NCBI GenBank assembly: GCA_001939945.1
Contig: MOEB01000047.1
Coordinates: forward strand, 1 to 32,040
DNA from: Aerophototrophica crusticola
GTDB taxonomy: Bacteria > Pseudomonadota > Alphaproteobacteria > Azospirillales > Azospirillaceae
Length of the DNA stretch: 32,040 nt
Direction of reading: 5' to 3'
How positions within the stretch are numbered: the stretch's first letter is position 1; every line of letters begins with the position of its first letter. Position numbers and translations under genes: made by a program. The notes below the pieces were generated by a model, which was given only the letters and a program-made list of their open reading frames with translations, made no database searches and was not told where the DNA came from. Positions 1-7,914 of this stretch are shown piece by piece.

Positions 1-1188
1 CCGGCGGCGGTCAGCGACCTGCTGCTGAAGGTCTGGGGCCCGGCCAAGGAGCGGGCGGCGGAGGAGAAGGGGCTGCTGGCCGAGATGGCCCGGTCCGAGG
101 GCCAGAACATCGACATCGAGCCCTGGGATTGGCGCTATTACGCCGAGAAGGTCCGCAAGGCCAAGTACGAGCTGGATGAGGCGGAGATCAAGCCGTACTT
201 CCAGCTGGACAAGATGATCGAGGCGGCGTTCTACACCGCCAACCGCCTGTTCGGCGTCACCTTCACGGAGGTGAAGGGCCTGCCCCTCTACCACCCCGAC
301 GTCCGGGCGTGGGAGGTGAAGGACAAGGACGGCAAGCACGTCGCCCTGTTCATCGGCGACAACTTCGCCCGGCCCACCAAGCGCAGCGGCGCCTGGATGA
401 GCACGCTCCGCGACCAGGAGAACCTGGACGAATCCATCCGGCCGCTGGTGCTGAACAACAACAACTTCGCCAAGGGCGCGCCGGGCGAGCCGACTCTGCT
501 GTCCTTCGACGACGCCAACACCCTGTTCCACGAGTTCGGGCACGGCCTGCACGGCATGCTGTCCAATGTGAAGTACCCGTACCTGTCGGGCACGTCGGTG
601 CTGCGCGACTTCGTGGAGTTCCCGTCCCAGGTCTATGAGCACTGGCTGGAGCAGCCGGAGATCCTCCAGAAGTTCGCCGTCCACTACAAGACCGGCGAGC
701 CCATCCCCAAGGCACTGCTGGACAAGATCCTGGCGGCCCGCAACTTCAACCAGGGCTTCGCCACGGTGGAATACGTCTCCTCCGCCCTGGTGGACATGGA
801 GTTCCACGCCCTGAAGTCCGCCGAGGGGCTGGACGTCAATGGCTTCGAGGCGGCGTCGCTGAAGAAGATCGGCATGCCGAAGGAGATCGTGATGCGGCAC
901 CGCAGCCCGCACTTCTCCCACATCTTCTCCGGCGACGGCTATTCGGCCGGCTATTACAGCTACATGTGGGCGGAGGTGCTGGACGCCGACGGCTTCAACG
1001 CCTTCAAGGAGGCTGGGAACATCTTCGACCCCGCTATGGCCAAGAAGCTGTACGACAACGTCTATTCCGCCGGCGGCACCTCCGACCCGATGGAAGCCTA
1101 CATCCGCTTCCGCGGCCGCGAGCCCAAGGTGGATGCCCTGCTGAAGAACCGCGGCCTGGTGCCGGCGGGGGAACCGCGGGTGAACTGA
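1..1188 (+). CDS. dcp: M3 family metallopeptidase (peptidyl-dipeptidase Dcp type), 3' part
   Basis: Zinc peptidase of the M3 (thimet oligopeptidase/Dcp) family, which cleaves short peptides and, in Dcp, releases C-terminal dipeptides; expected in the cytoplasm or periplasm. Frame 1 is open from the first base, so the gene starts upstream of the window and only the last 395 residues are visible; Dcp proteins are about 680-700 residues, so roughly 300 are missing. The zinc motif HEFGH lies at bases 529-543, and the third ligand is probably the Glu of DFVEFPSQ at 616-618. The downstream Gly/Tyr-rich segment GDGYSAGYYSYMWAE (about 940-975) is typical of the family's substrate pocket. A strong terminator follows the TGA at 1186-1188. 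Oligopeptidase A (PrlC) is the main alternative name. Confidence 0.93.
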   Translation, partial: PAAVSDLLLKVWGPAKERAAEEKGLLAEMARSEGQNIDIEPWDWRYYAEKVRKAKYELDEAEIKPYFQLDKMIEAAFYTANRLFGVTFTEVKGLPLYHPDVRAWEVKDKDGKHVALFIGDNFARPTKRSGAWMSTLRDQENLDESIRPLVLNNNNFAKGAPGEPTLLSFDDANTLFHEFGHGLHGMLSNVKYPYLSGTSVLRDFVEFPSQVYEHWLEQPEILQKFAVHYKTGEPIPKALLDKILAARNFNQGFATVEYVSSALVDMEFHALKSAEGLDVNGFEAASLKKIGMPKEIVMRHRSPHFSHIFSGDGYSAGYYSYMWAEVLDADGFNAFKEAGNIFDPAMAKKLYDNVYSAGGTSDPMEAYIRFRGREPKVDALLKNRGLVPAGEPRVN

Positions 1189-1212
1189 CCCAGCCCATTT
1201 GCTGGTGAAGGG

Positions 1213-1240
1213 AAGGGGCGGGCCGAAAGGTCCGCCCCTT
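1213..1240 (+). terminator. Intrinsic terminator of the M3 peptidase gene
   Basis: A 12-bp stem (1213-1224 with 1229-1240, one G-T pair) closes a GAAA tetraloop 24 bases after the stop codon. It is followed by TCTGCTTCC, a weak T tract. Confidence 0.75.
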
Positions 1241-1311
1241 TCTGCTTCCCGATCGGGAAGAATTGGTCTTGCCAAGCCGGAAATGGGCGCGCACCTTACC
1301 GATCGGGAAGA

Positions 1312-1420
1312 CCACCGGCATGAGTCAGGGACTCATGCCGGTGGAGGCCGGCGACCGCCGGCCCGCGCCCTCATGGGCGCGTGAGCCAAGCCGCCGGATG
1401 GCGGCGCCCGGCGTCTGAGG
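1312..1420. repeat. Multi-hairpin dispersed repeat, copy 1
   Basis: Four hairpins in series. HP1: perfect 15-bp arms 1312-1326 and 1330-1344 around AGG. HP2: 8-bp arms 1346-1353 and 1356-1363. HP3: CGCGCCC/GGGCGCG (1364-1370, 1375-1381) with loop TCAT. HP4: GCCGCC/GGCGGC (1390-1395, 1400-1405) with loop GGAT. Between HP3 and HP4 lies the motif GAGCCAAG, and the unit ends in CTGAGG. The same order recurs at 8918-9019 and begins again at 31988. It lies between the peptidase terminator and hipB. I do not recognise a named family. Confidence 0.8.
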
Positions 1421-1427
1421 GGGCCGT

Positions 1428-1443
1428 TGATCGGCCAGGATCA
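1428..1443. promoter_or_regulatory. Possible HipB operator
   Basis: TGATC-6 bases-GATCA is a perfect short inverted repeat 28 bases before the hipB start. HipB proteins repress their own operon by binding palindromes of similar layout, so this is a candidate operator. A 5-bp arm is short, and no clear -35/-10 pair stands out around it. Confidence 0.35.
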
Positions 1444-1471
1444 GTAGCCGCGGCATAAAGCGGAGGGCGCC

Positions 1472-1735
1472 ATGGATGCGGCCGAGTTCGGCAGGTTGGT
1501 CCGGCAACACCGGGTGGCCAACCGGCTGACGCAGGAGGAGGTGGCCCTGCTGATCGGCTCCGGGCCGCGCTTCATCGTGGACCTGGAGGCCGGGAAGCCC
1601 ACGGCGCACTTGGGCAAAGCGCTTGCGGCGGCCGAGGCAGTCGGGCTGCGACTGTTGCCAGAGGCAACCGGGCCGGCGCCGGTTCCCCCGGATGATCCCG
1701 GCGGCTACGACCTGCCCAGCACCGGGAACGGCTGA
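1472..1735 (+). CDS. hipB: HipB-type antitoxin, XRE-family HTH protein
   Basis: An 87-residue DNA-binding protein predicted to neutralise the HipA kinase encoded next to it and to repress the operon. Residues about 19-41 (LTQEEVALLIGSGPRFIVDL) form an XRE-type helix-turn-helix of the HipB kind, followed by the usual second half with the G-K-A-L-A-A-A-E-A-VGL helix. The C-terminal tail after residue 65 is proline/glycine rich and probably flexible, as in HipB where the tail contacts HipA. The ATG is preceded by GGAGGG at a spacing of 5. Its TGA overlaps the hipA ATG by one base (TGATG), the classic coupled arrangement. Family assignment is firm; activity as an antitoxin is inferred from the partner. 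Confidence 0.88.
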   Translation: MDAAEFGRLVRQHRVANRLTQEEVALLIGSGPRFIVDLEAGKPTAHLGKALAAAEAVGLRLLPEATGPAPVPPDDPGGYDLPSTGNG

Positions 1736-3051
1736 TGGTCCCGGTCTTCTACGAAACCTTCCTGGTGGGGGAGATCGCGGCGGAAGCCGGGGGGCCGGTG
1801 TTCCGCTATGACCCGCGCTGGCAGCGGACCCGGGGGGCCTTCCCCGTCTCCGTCACCATGCCTTTGGCCGTGGACCGGCATGGGCCGGACAGGCTGGTTC
1901 CCTGGCTGGCCAACCTGCTGCCGGAGGGGGACATCCTGCGTACCGTGGGCCGGGCCATGGGCATCGCGGCGGAGGACGTGCTGGGCTTGGTGGGCCGCAT
2001 CGGCCGGGACACGGCCGGCGCCCTGGCCATCGGCGCGCCCCGGGAGGGGGAGGAGCCCGACTACCTGGGCATCGCCGGCGCCCCCGACCTGGAGCGCATC
2101 ATCAACGACCTGCCCCGGCGGCCCTTCCTGGTGGGCGAGGACGGGGTGTCCATGAGCTTGGCGGGGGCCCAGCACAAGCTGCCCGTGGCCTTGCAAGGGG
2201 ACCGGCTCGCCATCCCGGTGGACGGCGCCCCCTCCACCCACATCCTGAAGCCCGACAACCCCAACCTGTTCGGCAGCGTGCAGAACGAGGCCCTGTGCAT
2301 GGTCCTGGCCCGGCGCGCGGGCCTGGACGTGGCGCCCGTGACCACGGGCCGGGTGGGCGACCGCACCTACCTGCTGGTGCAGCGGTACGACCGGTTCCGC
2401 CACGGGGCGGTATGGCGGCGGCAGCACCAGGAGGATTTCTGCCAGGCCCTGGGCCTGCCGCCCGCCGCCAAATACGAGCATGACGGGTCCGGGACCCGGG
2501 CCACCGGCTTGCCCGCCCTGGCCGGGCTGCTGCGGCGGGAGGCGCGGCCGGGCGCCCTGTTGCCGTTTCTGGACGCGGTCATCCTGAACGTGCTGCTGGC
2601 GAACGTGGATTCCCACGCCAAGAACTACTCCCTGCTGTTCGACCGTGCGGGGGAGCCACCGCGCCTCGCCCCTCTCTATGACCTGATGTGCGCCGCCGCC
2701 TGGGAAAACATCACCCAGAACCATGCCCAGTCCATCGGGGGCGAGCGGCGCGGGCGGCAGGTGCGGGCGAAGCATTGGGCCCGGATGGCGACAGCGTGTG
2801 GCCTGAACGCCAGGGCCGTGCTCCGCCGGGTGGCGGACCTGGGGCATCGGGTGCAGGAAGGGGTGGATGCCGCCGTCGCCGAGGTCAGGGCCATGCCCGC
2901 CGGCGACCATGCCATGCTGCCCGTCTTCGCCGACGCCATCCGGCAGCGCTGCCGGACAGTGGTACTCAACGTCTCACGGGACCCTGGGGCAGGGGAGAAC
3001 GGGCCGGATGACGAGGGGGAAGCGGGCCTGCCCATGGACCGACTGGCCTGA
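1735..3051 (+). CDS. hipA: HipA-family serine/threonine kinase toxin
   Basis: Kinase toxin of a type II toxin-antitoxin pair; E. coli HipA phosphorylates glutamyl-tRNA synthetase and causes growth arrest and persistence. The 438 residues match the usual length. The N-terminal HipA_N domain (about 1-105) is followed by the kinase: the glycine-rich loop SLAGAQHK (141-148) whose Ser corresponds to the autophosphorylated Ser of E. coli HipA, ATP-binding Lys in HILKP (about 169-173), the RYDR motif (217-220), the catalytic loop NVDSHAKN (290-297) with D292 and N297, and the metal-binding D316 in LYDLM. All key residues are present, so the enzyme looks active. Translation is coupled to hipB through TGATG. 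The gene ends only 9 bases before the convergent GH13 gene, with no visible terminator between them. Its true substrate cannot be read from the sequence. Confidence 0.93.
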   Translation: MVPVFYETFLVGEIAAEAGGPVFRYDPRWQRTRGAFPVSVTMPLAVDRHGPDRLVPWLANLLPEGDILRTVGRAMGIAAEDVLGLVGRIGRDTAGALAIGAPREGEEPDYLGIAGAPDLERIINDLPRRPFLVGEDGVSMSLAGAQHKLPVALQGDRLAIPVDGAPSTHILKPDNPNLFGSVQNEALCMVLARRAGLDVAPVTTGRVGDRTYLLVQRYDRFRHGAVWRRQHQEDFCQALGLPPAAKYEHDGSGTRATGLPALAGLLRREARPGALLPFLDAVILNVLLANVDSHAKNYSLLFDRAGEPPRLAPLYDLMCAAAWENITQNHAQSIGGERRGRQVRAKHWARMATACGLNARAVLRRVADLGHRVQEGVDAAVAEVRAMPAGDHAMLPVFADAIRQRCRTVVLNVSRDPGAGENGPDDEGEAGLPMDRLA

Positions 3052-3060
3052 GCGGCCCGG

Positions 3061-4686
3061 TCACTTCCCCTCCACCCGCAGCCAGACATACCCGTACCCC
3101 TCCAGCTCCAGCCGGTCGGTGCGTTGCAGGCGGCCGTAATCCTTGTCCTCGAACAGGTCCACCAGCCGGGTGCCCTCCTCGCACAGGGGCTCCAGGGACA
3201 CGGCCTGCTTGTCCGGGCTGAAGTTGTGCAGGGCGGCGACGCTATTGCCGCGCCAGCGGCAGCGGTGGGCCAGGACCTTGTCGTTGCCCAGGTCCAGCAG
3301 CTCTGTCGGGCCCCAGCCGAATTCGGGGCATTGGCGGCGCATCCTGGCGGCCCGCTCGAACCAGGTCAGCAGGCTGTCGCGGTCGCGGGCCTGGGCCTCC
3401 GCGTTCACCGTCTCGAAACCGTACTCCCCGCCGCTGTTCACCGGGCGGACCAGCTTGTCCTTGCCGACGGGGCTGAAGCCGCCGTTGGGGCCGTCGGACC
3501 ATTGCATCGGCGTGCGCACGGCCGTGCGCTCTTCCAGCTCCAGGTTCTCGCCCATGCCGATCTCCTCCCCGTACCAGATGACGGGGGTGCCCGACAGGGT
3601 GAACATCAGGCTGTAAACCAGCTCCAGCTTGCGCCGGTCATTGCCGAGCATGGGGGCCAGGCGCCGGCGGATGCCGCGGCCATAGGCGCGCATGTGCTCA
3701 TCCGGGGCGAACAGGCGGAAGCATTCCTCCCGCTCCTCCTCGGACAGGCGGCCCAGGTCCAGCTCGTCATGGTTCCGCACGAAGTTGGCCCATTGGGCCA
3801 TCTCCGGCATGTCGGGCAGGGACCTGATGGCCTCGGCCAGCGGCTTGGGGTCCTGCCGGGCCAGGGCCAGGAACAGGCGCTGGTTGGTGATGAAGTTGAA
3901 CATCAGGTGCATGCCGTCGCCGTCGCCGACGTAATCGCCCACCTCCTCCGGCAGCACGTTGGCCTCGGCCAGCAGCACGGCGTCGCCCCGGCGCCATTGC
4001 TGAACGGAGCGCATTTCCTGGATGTACTCGAAATGCATCTTACCCTTGTCGGGGCCAACGGGCGTCTCGATCACGAAGGGGGCGGCGTCGATGCGGAAGC
4101 CGGACACGCCCAACTGCAGCCAGAACCCCATGATCCGCTCGATCTCCTCGCGGACAGCGGGGTTGTCCATGTTCAGGTCCGCCTCATGGTCGTAGAAGCG
4201 GTGGAAATAGTGGGCGCCGGCCTGCTCGTTCCAGGTCCAGGTGGTGTGCTGAACGCCGGGGAAGACCATGCCCTCATGGGCGTCGGCCGGCTTCTCCTCC
4301 GACCACAGGTAGAAATCCCGGAAGGGGGAGTCCTTGTCGGCGCAGGCCGCCTTGAACCAGGGGTGCTCGGTGCTGCTGTGGTTCACCACCAGGTCGACGA
4401 TGACCCGCAGCCCCTTCTCCCGCGCCAGGTGGGTGAACTCCACGAAGTCGCCGAAGGTGCCCAGCCGCGGGTCCACGGCGTAATAGTCGCTGACGTCGTA
4501 GCCATTGTCCCGGTTGGGCGTGGCATAGAAGGGCAGCAGCCAGACACAGGTGGCCCCCAGCCCGGCGATGTGGTCCAGCCGCTGGGACAGGCCGCGGAAA
4601 TCCCCGACCCCGTCCCCGTTGCCGTCCATATAGGTCTCGACGTCCACGCAATAGAGGACGGCGTTCTTGTACCAGAGGTCCAGCAT
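3061..4686 (-). CDS. GH13 alpha-amylase family enzyme, trehalose-synthase-like
   Basis: A 541-residue glycoside hydrolase family 13 protein, closest in pattern to trehalose synthase (maltose to trehalose) or oligo-glucosidases. With the ATG at 4686, the barrel shows DLVVNH (98-103), the nucleophile D200 in GFRIDAAPF, the acid/base E241 in LLAEAN and the third carboxylate D307 in FVRNHDELD, so all catalytic residues are present. The opening LWYKNAVLYCVDVETYMDGNGDG resembles the start of trehalose synthases. A longer frame opens with GTG at 4728, but the ATG at 4686 has AGGGA nine bases upstream, and that motif lies in a hairpin (4692-4716). There is no signal peptide. It is downstream of maoC with a 123-base gap and is convergent with hipA. 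The exact substrate is not certain. Confidence 0.87.
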   Translation of the reverse strand: MLDLWYKNAVLYCVDVETYMDGNGDGVGDFRGLSQRLDHIAGLGATCVWLLPFYATPNRDNGYDVSDYYAVDPRLGTFGDFVEFTHLAREKGLRVIVDLVVNHSSTEHPWFKAACADKDSPFRDFYLWSEEKPADAHEGMVFPGVQHTTWTWNEQAGAHYFHRFYDHEADLNMDNPAVREEIERIMGFWLQLGVSGFRIDAAPFVIETPVGPDKGKMHFEYIQEMRSVQQWRRGDAVLLAEANVLPEEVGDYVGDGDGMHLMFNFITNQRLFLALARQDPKPLAEAIRSLPDMPEMAQWANFVRNHDELDLGRLSEEEREECFRLFAPDEHMRAYGRGIRRRLAPMLGNDRRKLELVYSLMFTLSGTPVIWYGEEIGMGENLELEERTAVRTPMQWSDGPNGGFSPVGKDKLVRPVNSGGEYGFETVNAEAQARDRDSLLTWFERAARMRRQCPEFGWGPTELLDLGNDKVLAHRCRWRGNSVAALHNFSPDKQAVSLEPLCEEGTRLVDLFEDKDYGRLQRTDRLELEGYGYVWLRVEGK

Positions 4687-4691
4687 GTCCA

Positions 4692-4716
4692 GGCATCCCT
4701 TGCTTGTCGGGATGCC
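4692..4716 (-). promoter_or_regulatory. Hairpin over the Shine-Dalgarno of the GH13 gene
   Basis: On the minus strand a perfect 8-bp stem (GGCATCCC with GGGATGCC, 9-base loop) places most of the AGGGA ribosome-binding sequence in its 3' arm, five bases before the ATG at 4686. The pairing would hide the site in the mRNA, a possible translational control. Confidence 0.4.
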
Positions 4717-4809
4717 AACAGGCCACACGCGGAAATGGCACGACCGCTTCGTGAGATTCCAGTACTGCTCTCGGTCTACTGTCCCCCCACCCAGGTTTAC
4801 CTTGGGCCG

Positions 4810-5298
4810 TCAGCCCACCACCGCCACGGTCAGCCATTCCGCCACCAGGGCCGGCTTGCCCAGCCCCTCGATCTCCACCGTCACGTCATAGGTGCTGGTG
4901 TACTGCTTCGGCGCCTTCTCCTCGAAGCCCTTCAGCACGAAGCGGGCCCGCACCCGGCTGCCGGTGCGCACCGGGGTGACGAAGCGCAGCCGGTTGAAGC
5001 CGTAGTTGAAGCCCATGACGCTCCCGGCCACCGGCGGGATCACCTTCGGCCCCAGCCCGCCCAGCAGGGCCAGGGTCAGGAAGCCATGGGCCACGGTGCC
5101 GCCCAGCGGGGTCATGGCGGCCCGGGCGGGGTCCACATGGATGAACTGGTGGTCGCCGGTGGCATCGGCGAAGGCGTCCACCAGGCCCTGGGGGATCTCC
5201 ACCCAGTCGGAAACGCCCAGCTCCGTCCCCACCAGCCCGGCATAGTCCGCGGCGCTCACCGCCGGCTTGGCCATGTAGCCCTGGAACCCGTCCTGCAC
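4810..5298 (-). CDS. MaoC family dehydratase (enoyl-CoA hydratase-like, NodN type)
   Basis: Hot-dog fold hydratase of 162 residues, the type that adds water to trans-2-enoyl-CoA to give R-3-hydroxyacyl-CoA. The catalytic pair is visible as D49 and H54 in GDHQFIHVD, followed by the conserved GGTVAHGFLTL segment (66-76). The length and the sequence from VSDWVEIPQ onward fit the NodN/MaoC single-domain group. The chosen start is GTG at 5298 with GGGAGG seven bases upstream. An ATG at 5274 (MAKPAVS) with a closer CAGGG is almost as good and would shorten the protein by eight residues. The gene is divergent from fusA across about 400 bases. The acyl substrate is unknown; roles in fatty acid oxidation or polyhydroxyalkanoate supply are only possibilities. 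Confidence 0.88.
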   Translation of the reverse strand: MQDGFQGYMAKPAVSAADYAGLVGTELGVSDWVEIPQGLVDAFADATGDHQFIHVDPARAAMTPLGGTVAHGFLTLALLGGLGPKVIPPVAGSVMGFNYGFNRLRFVTPVRTGSRVRARFVLKGFEEKAPKQYTSTYDVTVEIEGLGKPALVAEWLTVAVVG

Positions 5299-5518
5299 CG
5301 CGACCCTCCCGTTTTCGTTGGTGATGAAGGTTTACCGGGTCACCCGCCCGACGGCAACGGCATCCACCCCCGAAAGCGCAGGCCGGCGGTCGCTTCCCCT
5401 TTACCGATTCCTCACCATTTCAGGGCCTGATGCCCACGGCGGCGGTTGCCGCGGGGACTGCTCCTGTTTCCGGACTGCGACACTCACCGCGCGCGTAGCG
5501 GTCATGCTCGCCAGCCCC

Positions 5519-5547
5519 TTGGAATCCGGTGCGCGCCGCGTTAAATA
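5519..5547 (+). promoter_or_regulatory. Predicted sigma70-type promoter of fusA
   Basis: TTGGAA (5519-5524), a 17-base spacer and TAAATA (5542-5547) form a good -35/-10 pair. Transcription would start near 5554, giving a leader of about 150 bases. Confidence 0.55.
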
Positions 5548-5555
5548 GTCCGCCG

Positions 5556-5597
5556 CCGGGAGGTCGGGGCGTTTCGCCACCGCCTCCTGGTTTTTTT
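5556..5597 (+). terminator. Terminator-like hairpin in the fusA leader (possible attenuator)
   Basis: The sequence 5556-5590 folds into a long stem: 8 outer pairs (CCGGGAGG with CCTCCTGG, one G-T), then CGG/CCG and GGCG/CGCC separated by single-base bulges, and a TTT loop. Seven T residues follow (5591-5597). It sits just after the predicted start of transcription and about 106 bases before the fusA ATG. No plus-strand gene upstream needs a terminator, so attenuation or a very short leader RNA is likely. Confidence 0.6.
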
Positions 5598-5703
5598 CAT
5601 GCGGCCCGCTTTCCGGTATCGGGGTGTGGCCCGCCCCCGATCACCGACCTTGCCACGCCGGGTCAACGATCAAGACACGACGCTGGACGACGGAGCCTAG
5701 CTT

Positions 5704-7845
5704 ATGCCCCGCAATACCCCGTTGGCGAACATCCGTAACATCGGCATCATTGCCCACGTCGATGCCGGCAAGACGACGACGACCGAGCGCATCCTGTACT
5801 ACACGGGGCGCAAGCACACGATCATCGACATCCACGACACCAAGGACCTGAAGTCGTCCACGACGACCGACTACCTGGAGCAGGAACAGAAGCGCGGCAT
5901 CACCATCCAGTCCGCCGCGGTGTCCTGCTTCTGGAAGGACAAGAAGATCAACCTGATCGACACCCCAGGCCACGTGGACTTCACCATCGAGGTGAACCGT
6001 TCGCTCCGGGTGCTCGACGGTGCGGTCGTGGTGTTCGACGGCGTGGCGGGCGTGGAGCCGCAGACCGAGACCAACTGGCGCCTCGCGGACAACTACAAGG
6101 TTCCGCGCATGTGCTACGTCAACAAGATGGACCGCTCGGGCGCCAACTTCCGGCGCACCGTGCAGATGGTGAAGGACCGCCTCGGCGCGCGCCCCATCTG
6201 CCTGCAGCTGCCCATCGGCTCCGAAGACAACTTCTTCGGCATGGTCGACCTCGTGGAGATGAAGGCCTACGTCTGGTTCTCCGACGAGAAGGACAGCAAG
6301 TGGGAGGTCTGGGACGTCAACGCCGACCTGGCCGACAAGCTGAAGATCACCAACGCCTATGACCGCGAGATCCTGAGCCAGGTGGAAACCTACCGGCAGG
6401 AGCTGGTGGAAGCCTGCGTCGAGCAGGACGACGAGGCGATGAACCACTACCTGGAGACGCTCGAGGCCCCCGGCGTCGACGTCCTCAAGGAGTGCATCCG
6501 CAAGGCCACCCTGTCCGGCGCCTTCGTGCCCGTGCTGTGCGGCTCGTCCTACAAGAACAAGGGCGTGCAGCAGCTGCTGGACGCGGTCATCTGGTACCTG
6601 CCGGCCCCGACCGACGTCGAGGCCATCAAGACCGTGGACCCGGACGGCAACCCGAACGGCGAGCGCATCTGCTCCGACGACGAGCCCTTCTCCGGCCTGG
6701 CGTTCAAGGTGATCAACGACAAGTACGGCGCGCTGACTTTCGTCCGCGTCTACTCCGGCGTGGTCGCCAAGGGCACCCAGCTGCTGAACACCACCCGCGG
6801 CAAGCGTGAGCGCATCGGCCGCATCGTGGAGATGTTCGCCAAGGACACCAACGACCTTGAGGAAGCCCGCGCGGGCGACATCGTGGCGTTCGTCTCCCTG
6901 GCCGAGACGGACACCGGCGACACGCTGTGCGACGCCACCGCCCCGGTGGTGCTGGAGCGCATGCGCTTCCCCGAGCCCGTCATCAGCGTGTCCGTGGAGC
7001 CGAAGAACCGCGGCGACCAGGACAAGTTCTCCGCCGCCCTGGGCAAGATGGTCCGCGCGGACCCCTCGCTCCGGCTGGAGACCGACAAGGAGACGGGGCA
7101 AACCATCCTGCGCGGCATGGGCGAGCTGCACCTGGAGGTGACGCTGGACCGCATGCGCACGGAGTTCGGCGTGGAGGGCATCATGGGCCGGCCGCAGGTG
7201 GCCTACCGTGAGACCATCACCCGCCCGGTCACGCACATCTACACCCACAAGAAGCAGACCGGCGGTTCCGGCCAGTTCGCCGAAGTGAAGATCATCTTCG
7301 AGCCGAAGGAGCGCGGTGAGGGCTTCGAGTTCGTGGACGAGGTGGTCGGCGGCACCGTGCCGCGCGAGTACATCCCGTCCGTGGACAAGGGCCTGAAGCT
7401 CCAGAAGGAAGACGGCGTCATCGCCGGCTACCCGACCGTGGACTTCAAGGCCACCCTGGTGGACGGCAAGTACCACGAGGTGGACTCCAACGCCCTGACC
7501 TTTGAGATCGCGGCCAAGGCCTGCTTCCGTGAGGCCATGAAGCTGGCCGGCCCGGTCCTGCTGGAGCCGGTGATGAAGGTCGAGGTGGTGATCCCCGAGG
7601 ACTACCTGGGCGACGTCATCGGCGACATCAACCGTCGCCGCGGCACCGTCCTGGGCCAGCTGGAGCGCGGCAACAACATCGCCGTGGAGTCCAACGTCCC
7701 GCTGTCGGAGATGTTCGGCTACATCGGCCAGCTGCGCGGCATGACCTCGGGCCGTGGTTCGTTCACCATGGAGTTCTCGCACTACGACCCGGTGCCGAAG
7801 AACGTGGCGGATGAGATCGTGGCCAAGCAGGGCAAGGCCGCCTGA
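5704..7845 (+). CDS. fusA: Translation elongation factor G, stand-alone copy
   Basis: GTPase that moves tRNA and mRNA through the ribosome after peptide bond formation. The 713 residues contain G1 AHVDAGKT (17-24), G3 DTPGH (86-90), G4 NKMD (140-143) and G5 GSSYKNKG (from 280), then domains II-V with the canonical [14 protein letters not shown] and [20 protein letters not shown] segments. Switch I is unusual: between HD (44-45) and EQE (59-61) there are 13 residues, against 8 in E. coli EF-G as I recall it. The following [16 protein letters not shown] resembles the recycling-type EF-G paralogues. There is no rpsL, rpsG or tuf next to it, so this may be a second EF-G of the genome. Codon use is strongly biased to C/G endings, consistent with high expression. 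GGAG lies 8 bases before the ATG, and a strong terminator follows. Confidence 0.93.
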   Translation: MPRNTPLANIRNIGIIAHVDAGKTTTTERILYYTGRKHTIIDIHDTKDLKSSTTTDYLEQEQKRGITIQSAAVSCFWKDKKINLIDTPGHVDFTIEVNRSLRVLDGAVVVFDGVAGVEPQTETNWRLADNYKVPRMCYVNKMDRSGANFRRTVQMVKDRLGARPICLQLPIGSEDNFFGMVDLVEMKAYVWFSDEKDSKWEVWDVNADLADKLKITNAYDREILSQVETYRQELVEACVEQDDEAMNHYLETLEAPGVDVLKECIRKATLSGAFVPVLCGSSYKNKGVQQLLDAVIWYLPAPTDVEAIKTVDPDGNPNGERICSDDEPFSGLAFKVINDKYGALTFVRVYSGVVAKGTQLLNTTRGKRERIGRIVEMFAKDTNDLEEARAGDIVAFVSLAETDTGDTLCDATAPVVLERMRFPEPVISVSVEPKNRGDQDKFSAALGKMVRADPSLRLETDKETGQTILRGMGELHLEVTLDRMRTEFGVEGIMGRPQVAYRETITRPVTHIYTHKKQTGGSGQFAEVKIIFEPKERGEGFEFVDEVVGGTVPREYIPSVDKGLKLQKEDGVIAGYPTVDFKATLVDGKYHEVDSNALTFEIAAKACFREAMKLAGPVLLEPVMKVEVVIPEDYLGDVIGDINRRRGTVLGQLERGNNIAVESNVPLSEMFGYIGQLRGMTSGRGSFTMEFSHYDPVPKNVADEIVAKQGKAA

Positions 7846-7872
7846 TCTCCAGGCCAGCACTGAGTACGGAAG

Positions 7873-7908
7873 ACGGCCGCCCCTCCCCGGGGCGGCCGTT
7901 TTTCTTTG
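7873..7908 (+). terminator. Intrinsic terminator of fusA
   Basis: An 11-bp perfect stem ACGGCCGCCCC/GGGGCGGCCGT (7873-7883, 7889-7899) is followed by TTTTTCTTT, starting 28 bases after the stop codon. Confidence 0.9.
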
Positions 7909-7914
7909 GGGTCC

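Larger units (their letters stand above)
5299..5703. other. Divergent intergenic region maoC/fusA
   Basis: About 400 bases with no convincing gene. The short plus-strand frames here lack ribosome-binding sites and family resemblance. The left part must hold the maoC promoter, which I cannot place. The right part holds the fusA promoter (5519-5547), a terminator-like hairpin (5556-5597) and the leader with GGAG at 5692-5695. AGGTCGG (5561-5567, inside the hairpin) is exactly complementary to CCGACCT (5644-5650), so the leader could also fold differently. Confidence 0.6.

Noticed and set aside
3124-5430. Long plus-strand open frame (768 codons) opposite the GH13 and maoC genes
   Set aside because: It is antisense to two genes with clear families and catalytic motifs, and its translation is low-complexity Gly/Ala/Val/His/Gln sequence typical of shadow frames in GC-rich DNA.
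5318-5548. Leader-peptide gene upstream of fusA
   Set aside because: The small frame has no ribosome-binding site or codon signature, and it ends at the predicted promoter rather than in the fusA transcript.
5641-7860. Minus-strand open frame opposite fusA (739 codons)
   Set aside because: Shadow of the strongly codon-biased EF-G gene; composition is dominated by Leu, Val, His, Asp and Gly with no recognisable domain.
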